Source: Amycolatopsis methanolica 239
Lineage (GTDB): Bacteria; Actinomycetota; Actinomycetes; Mycobacteriales; Pseudonocardiaceae
NCBI RefSeq assembly: GCF_000739085.1
Contig: NZ_CP009110.1
Location: 6,758,001 to 6,822,000 of the forward strand
Reading direction: 5' to 3'
Length of the DNA: 64,000 nt
The translations under genes and the position numbers were made by a program. Position 1 is the first letter of the stretch; each line of letters opens with the position of its first letter. Under the pieces are notes generated by a model. It had not been told where the DNA came from. It did not search any database and saw nothing but the letters and a program-made list of their open reading frames with translations. Positions 15,141 to 24,460 of this stretch are shown here, piece by piece.

Positions 15141-16430
15141 GTGCGAACGGGCAAACTACTGGTCGCGGCGGTGCTGACCGTTTCCGCCCTCACCGTCCCC
15201 GGAGCGAGTACCACCATCACCGAACAGGCCCACACCGGGCGGATCGACCGTCCGCAGTACGAATTCGCACCGGCCGACACGGTGCTGCGCCCGGGCGCGC
15301 CCGGCGAGGTGGGGCTCGATCCGGCGCCGCTGCTGGCCGCCGAGCAGTTCCTGACCGACTGGGCCGAACCGGACCCGGCCTCCGGGCACCCTCACTTCTC
15401 CGGCGCGGCCGGGATCCTGGCGCACGACGGCGTGATCGTCGAGGAGACCGCGACCGGCGGAGCGCTCCGGTACGCCGACGTCGCGGGCGCCGAACTCCCG
15501 CCTGACCAGCAGGTGCCGGTGCGCGCCGACACGATCTTCGACCTGGCCTCGATCACCAAGGTGTTCACGTCCCTCGTGGTGATGCAGCTCGTCGAGGACG
15601 GCAGGGTCGCCCTGGATCGGCCGGTCGCCGAGTACCTGCCCGAGTTCGCGGCGAACGGGAAGCAGGCGGTCACCGTGCGGCAGTTGCTCACCCACACCTC
15701 GGGGCTGGCCGCCGACCCGCGCCCGTCCCTGTGGGAGGGCTACCCGGACATCCCGTCGCGTCGGAAGGCGGTGCTCGACAGTCCACTGGTGAACCAGCCG
15801 GGCACGACCTACCTCTACTCGGACATCAACCTGATGACCCTCGGCTTCCTCGTCGAGCGGGTCGCCGGGCAACCGCTCGACGTCGTGGTGCGGGAGCGGA
15901 TCACCCAGCCCCTCGGGATGACCGACACGGCGTTCAACCCGCCCGCGGAGAAGCTCGGCCGGATCGTGGCCACCGAGTTCCAGGCCGATCCACCACGCGG
16001 CATGGTGCGCGGCCAGGTCCACGACGAGAACGCGTGGGCGCTGGGCGGGGTGTCCGGTCACGCCGGCATCTTCTCCACGGCGCCGGATCTGGCGGTGCTC
16101 GCGCAGACGATCCTCAACGGCGGCGCCTACCGGGGCGCGCGCATCCTGCACCCGGAGACCGTGCGGGACATGCTGACCGACTACAACCAGGAGTTCCCCG
16201 GTCACGCGCACGGCCTCGGGTTCGAGCTGGACCAGCAGTTCTACATGGGCGCGCTGTCCGCGCCCACCACCGCGGGGCACACCGGTTTCACCGGCACGTC
16301 GCTGGTCATCGATCCGGTGTCCCGGTCGTTCGCGATCCTGCTGACCAACCGCGTTCACCCGACCCGCGACTGGGGTTCGATCAACCCGGCCCGCGAGAAG
16401 TGGGCGAGCTCGCTGGCCGGAGCGAGGTGA
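15141..16430 (+). CDS. Exported beta-lactamase-family serine hydrolase
   Basis: 429 residues with an N-terminal signal segment (LLVAAVLTVSALTVPGAS). Class C motifs: SITK (nucleophile Ser and Lys) in FDLASITKVFTSLVVMQLVE, YSD in TTYLYSDINLMTLG, and HTG in AGHTGFTGTSLV. In the Bacillus recycling cluster the equivalent position is held by AmiE, a serine amidase/esterase family member that strips peptides from MurNAc; this protein probably has that role, but a D,D-peptidase or esterase is possible. It begins 7 bp after namZ. Confidence 0.8.
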   Translation: MRTGKLLVAAVLTVSALTVPGASTTITEQAHTGRIDRPQYEFAPADTVLRPGAPGEVGLDPAPLLAAEQFLTDWAEPDPASGHPHFSGAAGILAHDGVIVEETATGGALRYADVAGAELPPDQQVPVRADTIFDLASITKVFTSLVVMQLVEDGRVALDRPVAEYLPEFAANGKQAVTVRQLLTHTSGLAADPRPSLWEGYPDIPSRRKAVLDSPLVNQPGTTYLYSDINLMTLGFLVERVAGQPLDVVVRERITQPLGMTDTAFNPPAEKLGRIVATEFQADPPRGMVRGQVHDENAWALGGVSGHAGIFSTAPDLAVLAQTILNGGAYRGARILHPETVRDMLTDYNQEFPGHAHGLGFELDQQFYMGALSAPTTAGHTGFTGTSLVIDPVSRSFAILLTNRVHPTRDWGSINPAREKWASSLAGAR

Positions 16431-16840
16431 ACCGGGGCCGGCTGTAGGCACAATTGCCCGCGGCCGGACAGGTGATCTTTCGGCGCGCGGGCACCCACCG
16501 TGCATCCGGGTGGTGTGCCACCAGCCAGTGCCAACGAATTTCGGACACTCGCGTCCGTCACGGACAGCTACCGAACGGCTGCTCCATTCGTACTTAAAGT
16601 GCGCAGAGCCGCGTCATACGATCGTGGCGGGGAAGTCCCTATCACTGAGACGCGAGCGGGAGCCACCGACGATCGTCGGCTGTTTCGGGAACCATAGGAA
16701 GTTGCCAAGTCGTTAACTTGATGACGTTAACAACCACGACGTAGTTGGCGACTTTCCGGGCAACTGAGTCACCGCAGCTCGGCCGTGCAGGGGCGGGCGA
16801 GTTGCGATCATCCCTAAGGATGTGGGTAATCTTGTCTCAA
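16431..16840. promoter_or_regulatory. Upstream region of murR with paired GTTAAC sites
   Basis: 410 bp without a supported gene. Two GTTAAC palindromes (16712-16717 and 16726-16731) sit 14 bp apart, flanked by GTTGCCAAGTC and GTTGGCGACTTT, which are roughly inverted to each other. This is a candidate MurR operator about 110 bp upstream of the start. TAATCT (16827-16832) lies 8 nt before ATG 16841 and is a possible -10 for a leaderless transcript. Confidence 0.45.
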
Positions 16841-17833
16841 ATGCCTACGGTTGGTAAGTTTCCCACGGAAACGGATACCGATTCCGTGACGGGACAGGCA
16901 CCGAACGAGACCGGTTCGGTCGTACGCGAGTCCGAGACCAGTCCCCTGGTCCGGATTCGGTCGCTGCTGCCCGGTCTGGCCAGGGCGGAACAGCGCGTAG
17001 CCAAGGTCGTCCTCGATGCCCCGTCTGCAGTAGCGCGCCGGTCGATCACCGAGGTGGCCCTCGCGGCGAACACCAGCGAAACCACGGTGACCCGGTTCTG
17101 CAAGGCCGTTGGGGTCGGCGGGTACCCGCAGCTGCGGATCGCGCTGGCCGCCGACACCGCCCGTTCGGAAGCGCGGTCGGCGCGCAACCTGGGCGGCGAG
17201 ATCGCCGTGGACGACGACCTGGCCGCCGTGGTCGGCAAGGTCAGCTTCGCCGACGCGCGCGCCGTCGAGGAGACCGCCGACCAGCTCGACATCGCGACCC
17301 TGCAGCACGTGATCGAACTGCTCGCCAACGCCGGGCGCACCGACGTCTACGGCGTGGGCGCGAGCGCGTTCGTCGCCGCCGATCTGCAGCAGAAGCTGCA
17401 CCGCATCGGCCGCGTGTGTTTCGCCTGGTCGGACACGCACATCATGCTGACCTCGGCCGCCGTGCTGGGCGCAGGCGACGTCGCGATCGGCGTCTCCCAC
17501 ACCGGCGCGACCACCGACACCGTCGAGGCGCTGCGGGTGGCCCGCGAGCACGGCGCGACCACCGTGGCGCTGACCAACTTCCCGCGCTCGCCGATCACCG
17601 AGGTCGCCGACTACGTCCTGACCACGGCCGCCCGCGAGACGACGTTCCGCTCGGGCGCGACCGCGAGCCGGATCGCCCAGCTCACGGTCATCGACTGCCT
17701 GTTCATCGGGGTCGCGCAGCGCCACATGGAGACCGCGTCCGCCGCGTTGGAAGCCACTCGCGACGCCGTCGGCGGTCACCGCCTCGGCGTGCGACCGGAC
17801 GGCCGGAGGCGTCCGCGAGAGACCGGAAAGTGA
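16841..17833 (+). CDS. murR: RpiR family transcriptional regulator (MurR-like)
   Basis: 330 residues. N-terminal RpiR helix-turn-helix (RSITEVALAANTSETTVTRF) and C-terminal SIS domain (DVYGVGASAFVAADLQQKLH, GVSHTGATTDTVEALRVARE), which binds a phosphosugar. Adjacent to murQ, it most likely senses MurNAc-6-phosphate and represses the recycling genes. ATG 16841 is preferred, with a -10 box 8 nt upstream and no ribosome site; ATG 16820 is an in-frame alternative. It overlaps the murQ reading frame as GTGA. Confidence 0.85.
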   Translation: MPTVGKFPTETDTDSVTGQAPNETGSVVRESETSPLVRIRSLLPGLARAEQRVAKVVLDAPSAVARRSITEVALAANTSETTVTRFCKAVGVGGYPQLRIALAADTARSEARSARNLGGEIAVDDDLAAVVGKVSFADARAVEETADQLDIATLQHVIELLANAGRTDVYGVGASAFVAADLQQKLHRIGRVCFAWSDTHIMLTSAAVLGAGDVAIGVSHTGATTDTVEALRVAREHGATTVALTNFPRSPITEVADYVLTTAARETTFRSGATASRIAQLTVIDCLFIGVAQRHMETASAALEATRDAVGGHRLGVRPDGRRRPRETGK

Positions 17834-17856
17834 GCACGAAGGAAACGGTGAGACGC

Positions 17857-18780
17857 ATGATGACGGTGCCGAGTCAGGTGGTCCACGTCGATTCCCCGAC
17901 CGAGCAGCGCAACCCCCGCACCACCGAGATCGACCGGATGTCGACCCTCGGCATCCTGACCATGATCAACGACGAGGACCGCCTGGTCCCCGATGCGGTC
18001 GCCAAGGTCCTGCCCGAGCTGGCGGACGCGGTCGATCATGCGGTGGAGGCGCTGCGCACCGGCCATCGTGTGCACTACGTCGGCGCCGGCACGTCCGGCC
18101 GGCTGGCGACGCTGGACGCCGCCGAGCTCGTTCCCACGTTCAACGTGCCGTCCGACTGGTTCGTCGCGCACCACGCGGGCGGCGACCGGGCGCTGCGCGA
18201 AGCGGTCGAGAACGCCGAAGACGACGCTGCCGCGGGCGCGGCGGAAATCTCGGCTTCGGTGCGGGCAGGCGACTTCGTGCTGGGCCTGACCGCGTCCGGC
18301 CGCACCCCGTTCGTGATCGGCGCGCTGCAGGCGGCCGCGCGGCTCGGCGCGGCGACCGGTCTGGTCTCGGGCAACGCGCGTGCGGACAGGCCGGCCGGGG
18401 TCGACGTGTTCATCTCGGTGGACACCGGCCCGGAGGTGATCGCGGGGTCGACGCGGATGAAGGCGGGGTCGGCGCAGAAGATCCTGCTGACCGCCTTCTC
18501 GACGGCCACGATGATCAAGCTCGGCCGCACGTACTCGAACCTGATGGTCAGCCTGCGCGCCACCAACGCGAAGCTGCGCGGCCGGACGCTGCGGATCCTC
18601 AGCGAGGCGACGGGCGTGAACGAGCGGGAGGCCGCCGAAGCCCTGGCGGAGGCGAACGGTGACCTGAAGGTCGCGCTGGTGCACCTGCTGTGCGGGGTGG
18701 ACGCGGCGACGGCGGCCGACATGCTGGCCGCGAACGGCGGGCACGTGCGGGAGGCGCTGCTCGCCTGCGCGACGACCTGA
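17857..18780 (+). CDS. murQ: N-acetylmuramic acid 6-phosphate etherase
   Basis: 307 residues, close to the E. coli enzyme (298). Cleaves the lactyl ether of MurNAc-6-phosphate to give GlcNAc-6-phosphate. Signature features are TEQRNPRTTEIDRMSTLGIL, the SIS-domain VHYVGAGTSGRLATLDAAEL and GLTASGRTPFVIGAL, then the Glu-bearing GPEVIAGSTRMKAGSAQK. Start choice: ATG 17857 has AAGGAA upstream; GTG 17830, overlapping the murR stop, is the other candidate. No PTS transporter (MurP) or kinase is seen, so how MurNAc is taken up and phosphorylated is open. Confidence 0.93.
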   Translation: MMTVPSQVVHVDSPTEQRNPRTTEIDRMSTLGILTMINDEDRLVPDAVAKVLPELADAVDHAVEALRTGHRVHYVGAGTSGRLATLDAAELVPTFNVPSDWFVAHHAGGDRALREAVENAEDDAAAGAAEISASVRAGDFVLGLTASGRTPFVIGALQAAARLGAATGLVSGNARADRPAGVDVFISVDTGPEVIAGSTRMKAGSAQKILLTAFSTATMIKLGRTYSNLMVSLRATNAKLRGRTLRILSEATGVNEREAAEALAEANGDLKVALVHLLCGVDAATAADMLAANGGHVREALLACATT

Positions 18781-18781
18781 G

Positions 18782-18839
18782 GTCGCGCAGTCCCGGGGAG
18801 GTGCGCAGGGAGCGTCGCACTTCCCCGGAATTGCGCGAC
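18782..18839 (+). terminator. Stem-loop terminator after murQ
   Basis: GTCGCGCA (18782-18789) pairs with TGCGCGAC (18832-18839). Inside it CCGGGGAGGTGCG (18793-18805) pairs with CGCACTTCCCCGG (18816-18828) with one G-T pair. Long GC-rich stem 2 nt after the murQ stop, without a T-run. Confidence 0.7.
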
Positions 18840-18953
18840 TACGAGCGCTTGACGACGGCCCGCGCACGGCACCGCGATGTGTTGCCCGAAGTGGACGTGT
18901 GCACAACACGGACCGTCTCGCAACTGATCAACGGATGCTGCTGACGAGGCGGC

Positions 18954-19005
18954 TCAGCCGGCCGCGTCGACGATGCTCTTGGCCACCCGCGCTCCGTGAA
19001 CGAAG
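18954..19005 (-). pseudogene. Duplicated 3' tail of the neighbouring Fic-like gene
   Basis: The minus strand reads FVHGARVAKSIVDAAG-stop, matching the end of the gene at 19123 (FVCEALEAGAREAKSIADAAG-stop). At DNA level GCTCAGCCGGCCGCGTCG (18952-) recurs at 19119, and roughly 35 of 39 bases agree. Upstream of this tail the reading frame has no similarity to the intact gene, so it is a gene remnant. Confidence 0.65.
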
Positions 19006-19122
19006 CGACCGGCGATAGGCCGGGCGCGCGCCAACCCCGAAAATTCCGCGACCAGGGCGCACGCGGGTGCTACCGACTGCGCACCACGCCCCGCGTCCCC
19101 GTGACGCGACCGCCGGAGCGGC

Positions 19123-19848
19123 TCAGCCGGCCGCGTCGGCGATGCTCTTGGCCTCCCGGGCGCCCGCTTCCAGCGCTTCACACACGAAGAGGAGCCACGA
19201 GCGCACGCCGTCGGGGCTCCCGGTCGCGAAGGCTGCCGCCGCCTCTTGGTACCGGGCGGCCCGGCGGAAGAAGGCGACCTCGGGGACGCTCAGGCCCTTC
19301 GGGTCGACCCCGGTCGCCGTCATGGTCAGGCGAGCCGCGGCGCGGGCCAGCACGCCGTCCGCCGTGCCGAAGGGCCGCAGGCTGAGCAGCTCGCCGTGCA
19401 CGACGGCGGTCAGCACGGGGCCCGGCACCGACGTCGCGCCCGTGACCAGCTGCGTCAGGAGGTCCAGGCGGGTGCCGGCGGCCGGGTCGGGGCGGCCCAG
19501 CGCGTCCTGGTCGTCGACGAGATCGGCCGCGGCCAGGACGTGCATCCGGGCCAGCGCCTGCCGCGGGGCGCGGCGCCACGTCGGCAGCAACGACTCGCTC
19601 GCCTCGGCGACCCGCAGCGCGCCGGCCAGGATCGGGTCCTTCACCTCGGCGTCGGCCGGGATTTCCGGGTCCGCGCCGTCGAGCGCGGCCGACGCCCGGG
19701 CGCCCCGGACGGACGCCTCGGCGGCGGTGGCCGAGCCGCCGCGCAGGTTCACCGGGAGCCGGTGCACGGCGAAGACCGCGTCCTGCGCCTTCTTCACCGC
19801 TTCGGCCACGCCCTCCAAGTCGAGCAGTGGCGCCAGTGGGTCGCTCAT
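19123..19848 (-). CDS. Fic/Doc-like protein with a degenerate active-site motif
   Basis: 241 residues, all-helical in appearance. The segment LRPFGTADGVLARAAARL lies where Fic proteins have HPF-x-DGNGR-x-R; the catalytic His, the Asn and the first Arg are missing, so AMP transfer is unlikely. It probably corresponds to the conserved hypothetical Rv3662c, which also lies beyond the Ms1-type RNA. ATG 19848 overlaps the stop of the upstream phosphoribosyltransferase (ATGA), so the two are one operon. Relation to Fic is inferred from one motif; function is unknown. Confidence 0.6.
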   Translation of the reverse strand: MSDPLAPLLDLEGVAEAVKKAQDAVFAVHRLPVNLRGGSATAAEASVRGARASAALDGADPEIPADAEVKDPILAGALRVAEASESLLPTWRRAPRQALARMHVLAAADLVDDQDALGRPDPAAGTRLDLLTQLVTGATSVPGPVLTAVVHGELLSLRPFGTADGVLARAAARLTMTATGVDPKGLSVPEVAFFRRAARYQEAAAAFATGSPDGVRSWLLFVCEALEAGAREAKSIADAAG

Positions 19849-20339
19849 GCGTCCAGCACCTGCCCCTCGCGCCGGATCACCGGCGGCTGCTTCGACCAGG
19901 CGAAGTTGATCCACCGGTCCGTGCGGCGCCACACGTATTCGCACTTCACCTCTGACCAGGGCTTTTCGTACACAACCGCGCAGCGCACGTCCGCCACGTG
20001 GTCCGCGCAGAAGTCACGCACCAGCTTGAGCGTCGCGCCGGTGTCGGCGACGTCGTCGGCCACCAGGACCTTCGCTCCAGTCAGGTCGACGGCGTTCGGC
20101 ACCGGCGGCAGCATGACCGGCAGTTCGAGCCGCTCGCCGACGCCGGTGTAGAACTCGACGTTCATGACGTGCAGGTTCTTCACGTCGAGCGCGTAGCCGA
20201 GCGCGCCGGCGACGAACAACCCGCCGCGGGCGATGGACAGGATCACGTCCGGCTCGTAACCGCTGTCCGCGACCTGTTGGGCGAGCTCCCGGCTGGCCGA
20301 ACCGAACAACTCCCAGGTGAGCTCTTCCCGCTCAGCCAC
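19845..20339 (-). CDS. Type I phosphoribosyltransferase
   Basis: 164 residues. The PRPP-binding loop is VLVADDVADTGATLKLV, preceded by the type I fold (ELTWELFGSASRELAQQVAD and DVILSIARGGLFVAGALGYA). The length and WEVFG-like start resemble small xanthine/hypoxanthine-type phosphoribosyltransferases of Actinobacteria, which salvage purine bases. GTG 20339 is chosen because AAGGAGGT stands 4 nt upstream. First gene of a two-gene operon with the Fic-like protein. Confidence 0.85.
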   Translation of the reverse strand: MAEREELTWELFGSASRELAQQVADSGYEPDVILSIARGGLFVAGALGYALDVKNLHVMNVEFYTGVGERLELPVMLPPVPNAVDLTGAKVLVADDVADTGATLKLVRDFCADHVADVRCAVVYEKPWSEVKCEYVWRRTDRWINFAWSKQPPVIRREGQVLDA

Positions 20340-20549
20340 TCGGACCTCCTTCGACGCGTCCCCGCGAGCATATGAGGGGGCGATCCGGGCCCCCGAACCC
20401 AGGCCGAGTGGCCCGCGCCACATCCCTCGCGTGCGGTGATCGACGCGGGACGTGCCGCGAGGTGCTGCGCTCTTTCGTCACGGGGGCTAACGTCGCTACC
20501 GTGCATCCGGCGTCAGCCAGTGATGAGTGACTTCAGGAGGCCGTGCACC

Positions 20550-22514
20550 ATGACAGAGCAGTCCCCCGCGCTGGACAACCTGCTCACCGAGAACCGGACG
20601 TTCCCGCCGACCGACGAGTTCGCGGCGCAGGCCAACGCGAAGGCCGATTGGTACGACAAGGCCGACGCCGACCGCGAAGCGTTCTGGGCCGAGCAGGCGG
20701 AGCGGCTGCACTGGGACACCAAGTGGTCCCAGGTCCTCGACTGGTCGGGCGCGCCCTTCGCGAAGTGGTTCGTCGGCGGCAAGCTGAACGTCGCGTACAA
20801 CTGCGTCGACCGGCACGTCGAGTCCGGGCACGGTGAGCAGGTCGCCATCCACTGGGTCGGCGAGCCGGGCGACACCCGCGACATCACCTACGCCCAGCTC
20901 AAGGACGAGGTGTCCAAGGCCGCGAACGCGCTGGCCTCCCTGGGCGTCACCTCCGGCGACCGGGTCGCCATCCAGCTGCCGATGATCCCCGAGGCGATCG
21001 TGGCGATGCTGGCCTGCGCGCGGCTGGGCGCGATGCACTCCGTCGTCTTCGGCGGGTTCTCCCCGGCCGCGCTGCGCTCCCGGGTGGACGACGCCGAGGC
21101 CAAGGTCGTGATCACCTCCGACGGCCAGTACCGCCGCGGCAAGGCCGCCCCGATGAAGACCAACGTCGACGAGGCCCTCGACGGTGCCGCGAGCGTGGAG
21201 AAGGTCATCGTCGTGCGCCGCACCGGCGAAGAGGTCCCCATGGGCGAGCGGGACGTGTGGTGGCACGAGTTCGTCGACGGCCAGTCCACCGAGCACACCC
21301 CGGAGGCGTTCGACTCCGAGCACCCGCTGTTCATCCTCTACACCAGCGGCACCACCGGGAAGCCGAAGGGCATCCTGCACACCTCCGGCGGCTACCTGAC
21401 CCAGGTCGCCTACACCCACCACGTCGTCTTCGACCACAAGCCGGGCGAGGACGTCTACTGGTGCACGGCCGACATCGGCTGGGTGACCGGCCACTCCTAC
21501 ATCGTCTACGGCCCGCTGGCCAACCGCGCGACCCAGGTGGTCTACGAGGGCACCCCCAACACGCCGCACGAGGGCAGGCACTGGGAGATCATCCAGAACC
21601 ACAAGGTCTCGATCTACTACACCGCGCCGACGCTGATCCGCACGTTCATGAAGTGGGGCGAGGACATCCCGGCGAAGTACGACCTGTCCAGCCTGCGCGT
21701 GCTGGGCAGCGTCGGCGAGCCGATCAACCCCGAGGCGTGGATGTGGTACCGCGAGCACATCGGCGCGGGCAAGGCGCCGGTCGTGGACACCTGGTGGCAG
21801 ACCGAAACCGGCTCCATCATGATCTCCCCGCTGCCCGGTGTCACCTCGACCAAGCCCGGTTCGGCGCAGCGCCCGCTGCCCGGCATCTCGGCGAAGGTCG
21901 TCGACGACACCGCGACCGAGGTCGGCAAGGGCGGCGGCGGCTACCTGGTGCTGGACAAGCCGTGGCCATCGATGCTGCGCGGCATCTGGGGCGACGACGA
22001 GCGCTTCCGCGAGACTTACTGGTCGCGGTTCGCCGACCAGGGCTTCTACTTCGCCGGTGACGGCGCGAAGTACGACAACGACGGCGACATCTGGCTGCTC
22101 GGCCGGGTCGACGACGTCATGAACGTGTCCGGCCACCGCATCTCCACCACCGAGGTCGAGTCCGCGCTGGTCTCGCACCCGACGGTGGCCGAGGCGGCGG
22201 TGGTCGGCGCCTCCGACCCGACCACCGGGCAGGGCATCGTCGCGTTCGTGATCCTGCGCGGCGCCGCGGCCGAAGGCGGCGACGAGGCGGTGCAGGAGCT
22301 GCGCAACCACGTGGCGAAGGAGATCGGCCCGATCGCCAAGCCGCGGCAGATCATGGTCGTGCCCGAGCTGCCCAAGACCCGCTCCGGCAAGATCATGCGC
22401 CGCCTGCTGCGCGACGTGGCCGAGAACCGCCAGATCGGCGACGTCACCACGCTGGCCGACTCCAGCGTCATGGAACTCATCTCCAGCGGCCTGAAGTCCG
22501 GCAAGGAGGACTGA
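20550..22514 (+). CDS. acsA: Acetyl-CoA synthetase
   Basis: 654 residues, the usual length. Converts acetate, ATP and CoA to acetyl-CoA through acetyl-AMP. Visible motifs are the AMP-binding P-loop [50 protein letters not shown] and the acetylatable Lys in [15 protein letters not shown], normally controlled by reversible lysine acetylation. ATG 20550 has AGGAGG 9 nt upstream. Single-gene unit with its own terminator. Counterpart of Rv3667. Confidence 0.97.
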   Translation: MTEQSPALDNLLTENRTFPPTDEFAAQANAKADWYDKADADREAFWAEQAERLHWDTKWSQVLDWSGAPFAKWFVGGKLNVAYNCVDRHVESGHGEQVAIHWVGEPGDTRDITYAQLKDEVSKAANALASLGVTSGDRVAIQLPMIPEAIVAMLACARLGAMHSVVFGGFSPAALRSRVDDAEAKVVITSDGQYRRGKAAPMKTNVDEALDGAASVEKVIVVRRTGEEVPMGERDVWWHEFVDGQSTEHTPEAFDSEHPLFILYTSGTTGKPKGILHTSGGYLTQVAYTHHVVFDHKPGEDVYWCTADIGWVTGHSYIVYGPLANRATQVVYEGTPNTPHEGRHWEIIQNHKVSIYYTAPTLIRTFMKWGEDIPAKYDLSSLRVLGSVGEPINPEAWMWYREHIGAGKAPVVDTWWQTETGSIMISPLPGVTSTKPGSAQRPLPGISAKVVDDTATEVGKGGGGYLVLDKPWPSMLRGIWGDDERFRETYWSRFADQGFYFAGDGAKYDNDGDIWLLGRVDDVMNVSGHRISTTEVESALVSHPTVAEAAVVGASDPTTGQGIVAFVILRGAAAEGGDEAVQELRNHVAKEIGPIAKPRQIMVVPELPKTRSGKIMRRLLRDVAENRQIGDVTTLADSSVMELISSGLKSGKED

Positions 22515-22521
22515 CGCACGA

Positions 22522-22557
22522 ACAAGGGCCCTGCACCTCGCGGTGCAGGGCCCTTGT
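22522..22557 (+). terminator. Terminator after acsA
   Basis: ACAAGGGCCCTGCACC (22522-22537) pairs perfectly with GGTGCAGGGCCCTTGT (22542-22557) across a 4-nt loop. It lies between convergent genes and could serve both. Confidence 0.9.
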
Positions 22558-22582
22558 CATGGGGACCCGAGGAAGAAGCGGA

Positions 22583-23359
22583 TCAGCCGGTGACGTCCAG
22601 GTGGGCCTTCACCGGGGTCGGCTTCGGGGCCTTGCCGTTGGCGTCGGGCTTGTCGCCCGCACCCGAGCCGGCGCCACCGCCGGAGCTGGTCTTCGTCGAG
22701 GTCGGCGTGCTCGGCTTCGGCGTGCTGGTGCCGGTCGGCTTGGTGGTCGGGGTCTCGCTGCCGCCGTTGTCGTCGTCGCCCGGCGCGCAGGTGACCGACG
22801 CGATGTCCAGCGTCTGCAGGTTGTCGATCTTGATGGAGATCGCGGTGACGGTGATCGAGCCGTCGTCCTTCTTGGTCTGCTTGTTGAGCACGACCGAGAG
22901 CAGGCCCGGCACGGCGACCGTGGTGTTGGTCGGCGCGGTCACGTCGAGGGTGATGTCACCGAGCTTCGCCTTGGCCAGCGAAGAGGTGCCCTTGCCGCCC
23001 TCGCACTCCGCCTCGATGGCGGTCGCGGTCAGCAGCGGCTTGCCGACGCCGAGGCCGACGTTGACGTCGGCGACGCTGGCGCGCGCCTGGCCAGCGCCCG
23101 CCGAGGCGTTGAGCAGCTTGACCTGCGCAAGGCCCGGCACGTTCAGCGAGGCCAGCGACTTCTGCTCGAAGCCCTTCTCGTCGGTGACGTACGGGCTGGG
23201 GTCGATGCCGAGGAGGCCCTTGGCGGCGATCGCGTAGGCGGAGTTGACGCCGTCCGAGGTGGTCGTGGTCGCACCGGCGGCCGGCGCGAGCAGCACCGAG
23301 GTGGCGAGCGCGGTCGCGAGCACGCCGACGCCGCCGGCCACAGCCTTCTTTCTGGACAA
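22583..23359 (-). CDS. Secreted protein of the choice-of-anchor P type
   Basis: 258 residues. Basic N-terminus and signal peptide (GVGVLATALATSVLLAPAAG), then an actinobacterial extracellular domain with short beta strands (SLASLNVPGLAQVKLLNASA, VPGLLSVVLNKQTKKDDGSI), and a long Thr/Pro/Lys/Gly-rich tail likely to reach into the cell wall. The start is a TTG (23357-23359) with AAAGGGAA before it; no in-frame ATG fits the signal peptide. Function unknown. It shares orientation with the L,D-transpeptidase-like lipoprotein 95 bp upstream. Confidence 0.7.
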   Translation of the reverse strand: MSRKKAVAGGVGVLATALATSVLLAPAAGATTTTSDGVNSAYAIAAKGLLGIDPSPYVTDEKGFEQKSLASLNVPGLAQVKLLNASAGAGQARASVADVNVGLGVGKPLLTATAIEAECEGGKGTSSLAKAKLGDITLDVTAPTNTTVAVPGLLSVVLNKQTKKDDGSITVTAISIKIDNLQTLDIASVTCAPGDDDNGGSETPTTKPTGTSTPKPSTPTSTKTSSGGGAGSGAGDKPDANGKAPKPTPVKAHLDVTG

Positions 23360-23454
23360 GGAATTCCCTTTCGTGAAATGGAAATGCGAAATGAAGCCGG
23401 CGACCCCCGTAGCGCATTCCGGCCGCCGGCGAAGCGGGGAAGAAGCTCAGTTCG

Positions 23455-24285
23455 TCACGTGATGTTCACGATCGTGCCGAGCGGCAGTTCGACCAGCGCG
23501 TCGAGCGCCTCCGTGGGCACCCGGATGCAGCCGTCGCTGTTCGCCTGGCCGACGAAGCTGTTGTTGGGCCAGGTGTGCAAGCCCACCGTGCCCGGACCGC
23601 CGCCGAAGGTCTCCAGCGAATCGGAGTGGTAGCTCAGCGGCAGCACGATCGGGCTGTAGGTGTTCTTCGTTTCCTCGATCGAGGCGATGATGTAAGCACG
23701 CCCCGCCGGGGTCGGGTGTTCGGCCTTGCCGGTGCCGATCGTCCACTTGCCGATCGACTTGCCGCTCTCCAGGATCTCCAGGCTGAAGGCGGCACGGTCC
23801 ACATTGACCACGTAGTCGTTCTGCGCGGATTCGGCGGCGCCCTCGCTCAGGTGCACCCAGCCGGACGCGGCGTTCGGCCGGGTCGGCAGCAGGACGTGCA
23901 CCCAGTCGCCCTGCTCCGCGATCACCGGCACCCACGTCGGCGATCCCATTTGGATGGACGGCAGCTTCGCGATCGCTTTGCCGCCAACGGAGTCGTACAC
24001 GACCATGTCGGCCTTGGGGTGGATCACGCGGCCTGCCGTCGCGCCGCCGGAGGGCTGCGGGTCGAGCGGGGCGTTCGCGACCGTGGCGAACGTGGTCGCC
24101 TCCGGCAGCTGGGTCAGGTCTTCCTGGCTGACCGCGGCCGGCTTCACGCCGTCCTCGTCGCCACCGGAGCACGCCCCGGTGAGCAGTGCCAGGGTCGAGA
24201 CCCCGGCCACGGCGAGGAGCCGGACCGGGAGCCGTCCGCGGCGCGCAGAACCCGTCTGCGTGCGCGAGCTGCACGTCATGCGCAT
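23455..24285 (-). CDS. Lipoprotein L,D-transpeptidase (YkuD)
   Basis: 276 residues. Signal with lipobox LLTGACSGG places it on the outer face of the membrane. A Ser/Pro linker and SH3-like middle part (WVPVIAEQGDWVHVLLPTRP) lead to the YkuD domain (FSLEILESGKSIGKWTIGTG). Its catalytic motif is GLHTWPNNSF then SDGCIRVP, with the nucleophile Cys at about 252. Such enzymes make 3-3 cross-links in peptidoglycan or attach proteins. ATG 24285 is preferred (AAGGA 8 nt upstream) over GTG 24291. Confidence 0.88.
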   Translation of the reverse strand: MRMTCSSRTQTGSARRGRLPVRLLAVAGVSTLALLTGACSGGDEDGVKPAAVSQEDLTQLPEATTFATVANAPLDPQPSGGATAGRVIHPKADMVVYDSVGGKAIAKLPSIQMGSPTWVPVIAEQGDWVHVLLPTRPNAASGWVHLSEGAAESAQNDYVVNVDRAAFSLEILESGKSIGKWTIGTGKAEHPTPAGRAYIIASIEETKNTYSPIVLPLSYHSDSLETFGGGPGTVGLHTWPNNSFVGQANSDGCIRVPTEALDALVELPLGTIVNIT

Positions 24286-24441
24286 TACCACAATCCTTGA
24301 GGACCTACATCGGACAAGAATTCACCAAGGCGGTCTCCCCCGAAGACATGCGGCACCGCAGGTGCGCCTTGGGCCTTATTGCTATCAGGACCCCCCTAGG
24401 TGATCAAACTCCCGGGTGACGGGGGTCGATTAGGGAGAGCA

Positions 24442-24460
24442 GGGCAAATGCTGCATTTGC
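24442..24460. promoter_or_regulatory. Perfect 19-bp palindrome, operator candidate
   Basis: GGCAAATGCTGCATTTGCC has 9-bp arms around a single central T. It lies 157 bp upstream of the transpeptidase start. The regulator is unknown. Confidence 0.5.

Noticed and set aside
20496-22310. 604-residue open frame antisense to acsA
   Set aside because: Shadow of a strongly conserved gene; no start context or recognisable motif.
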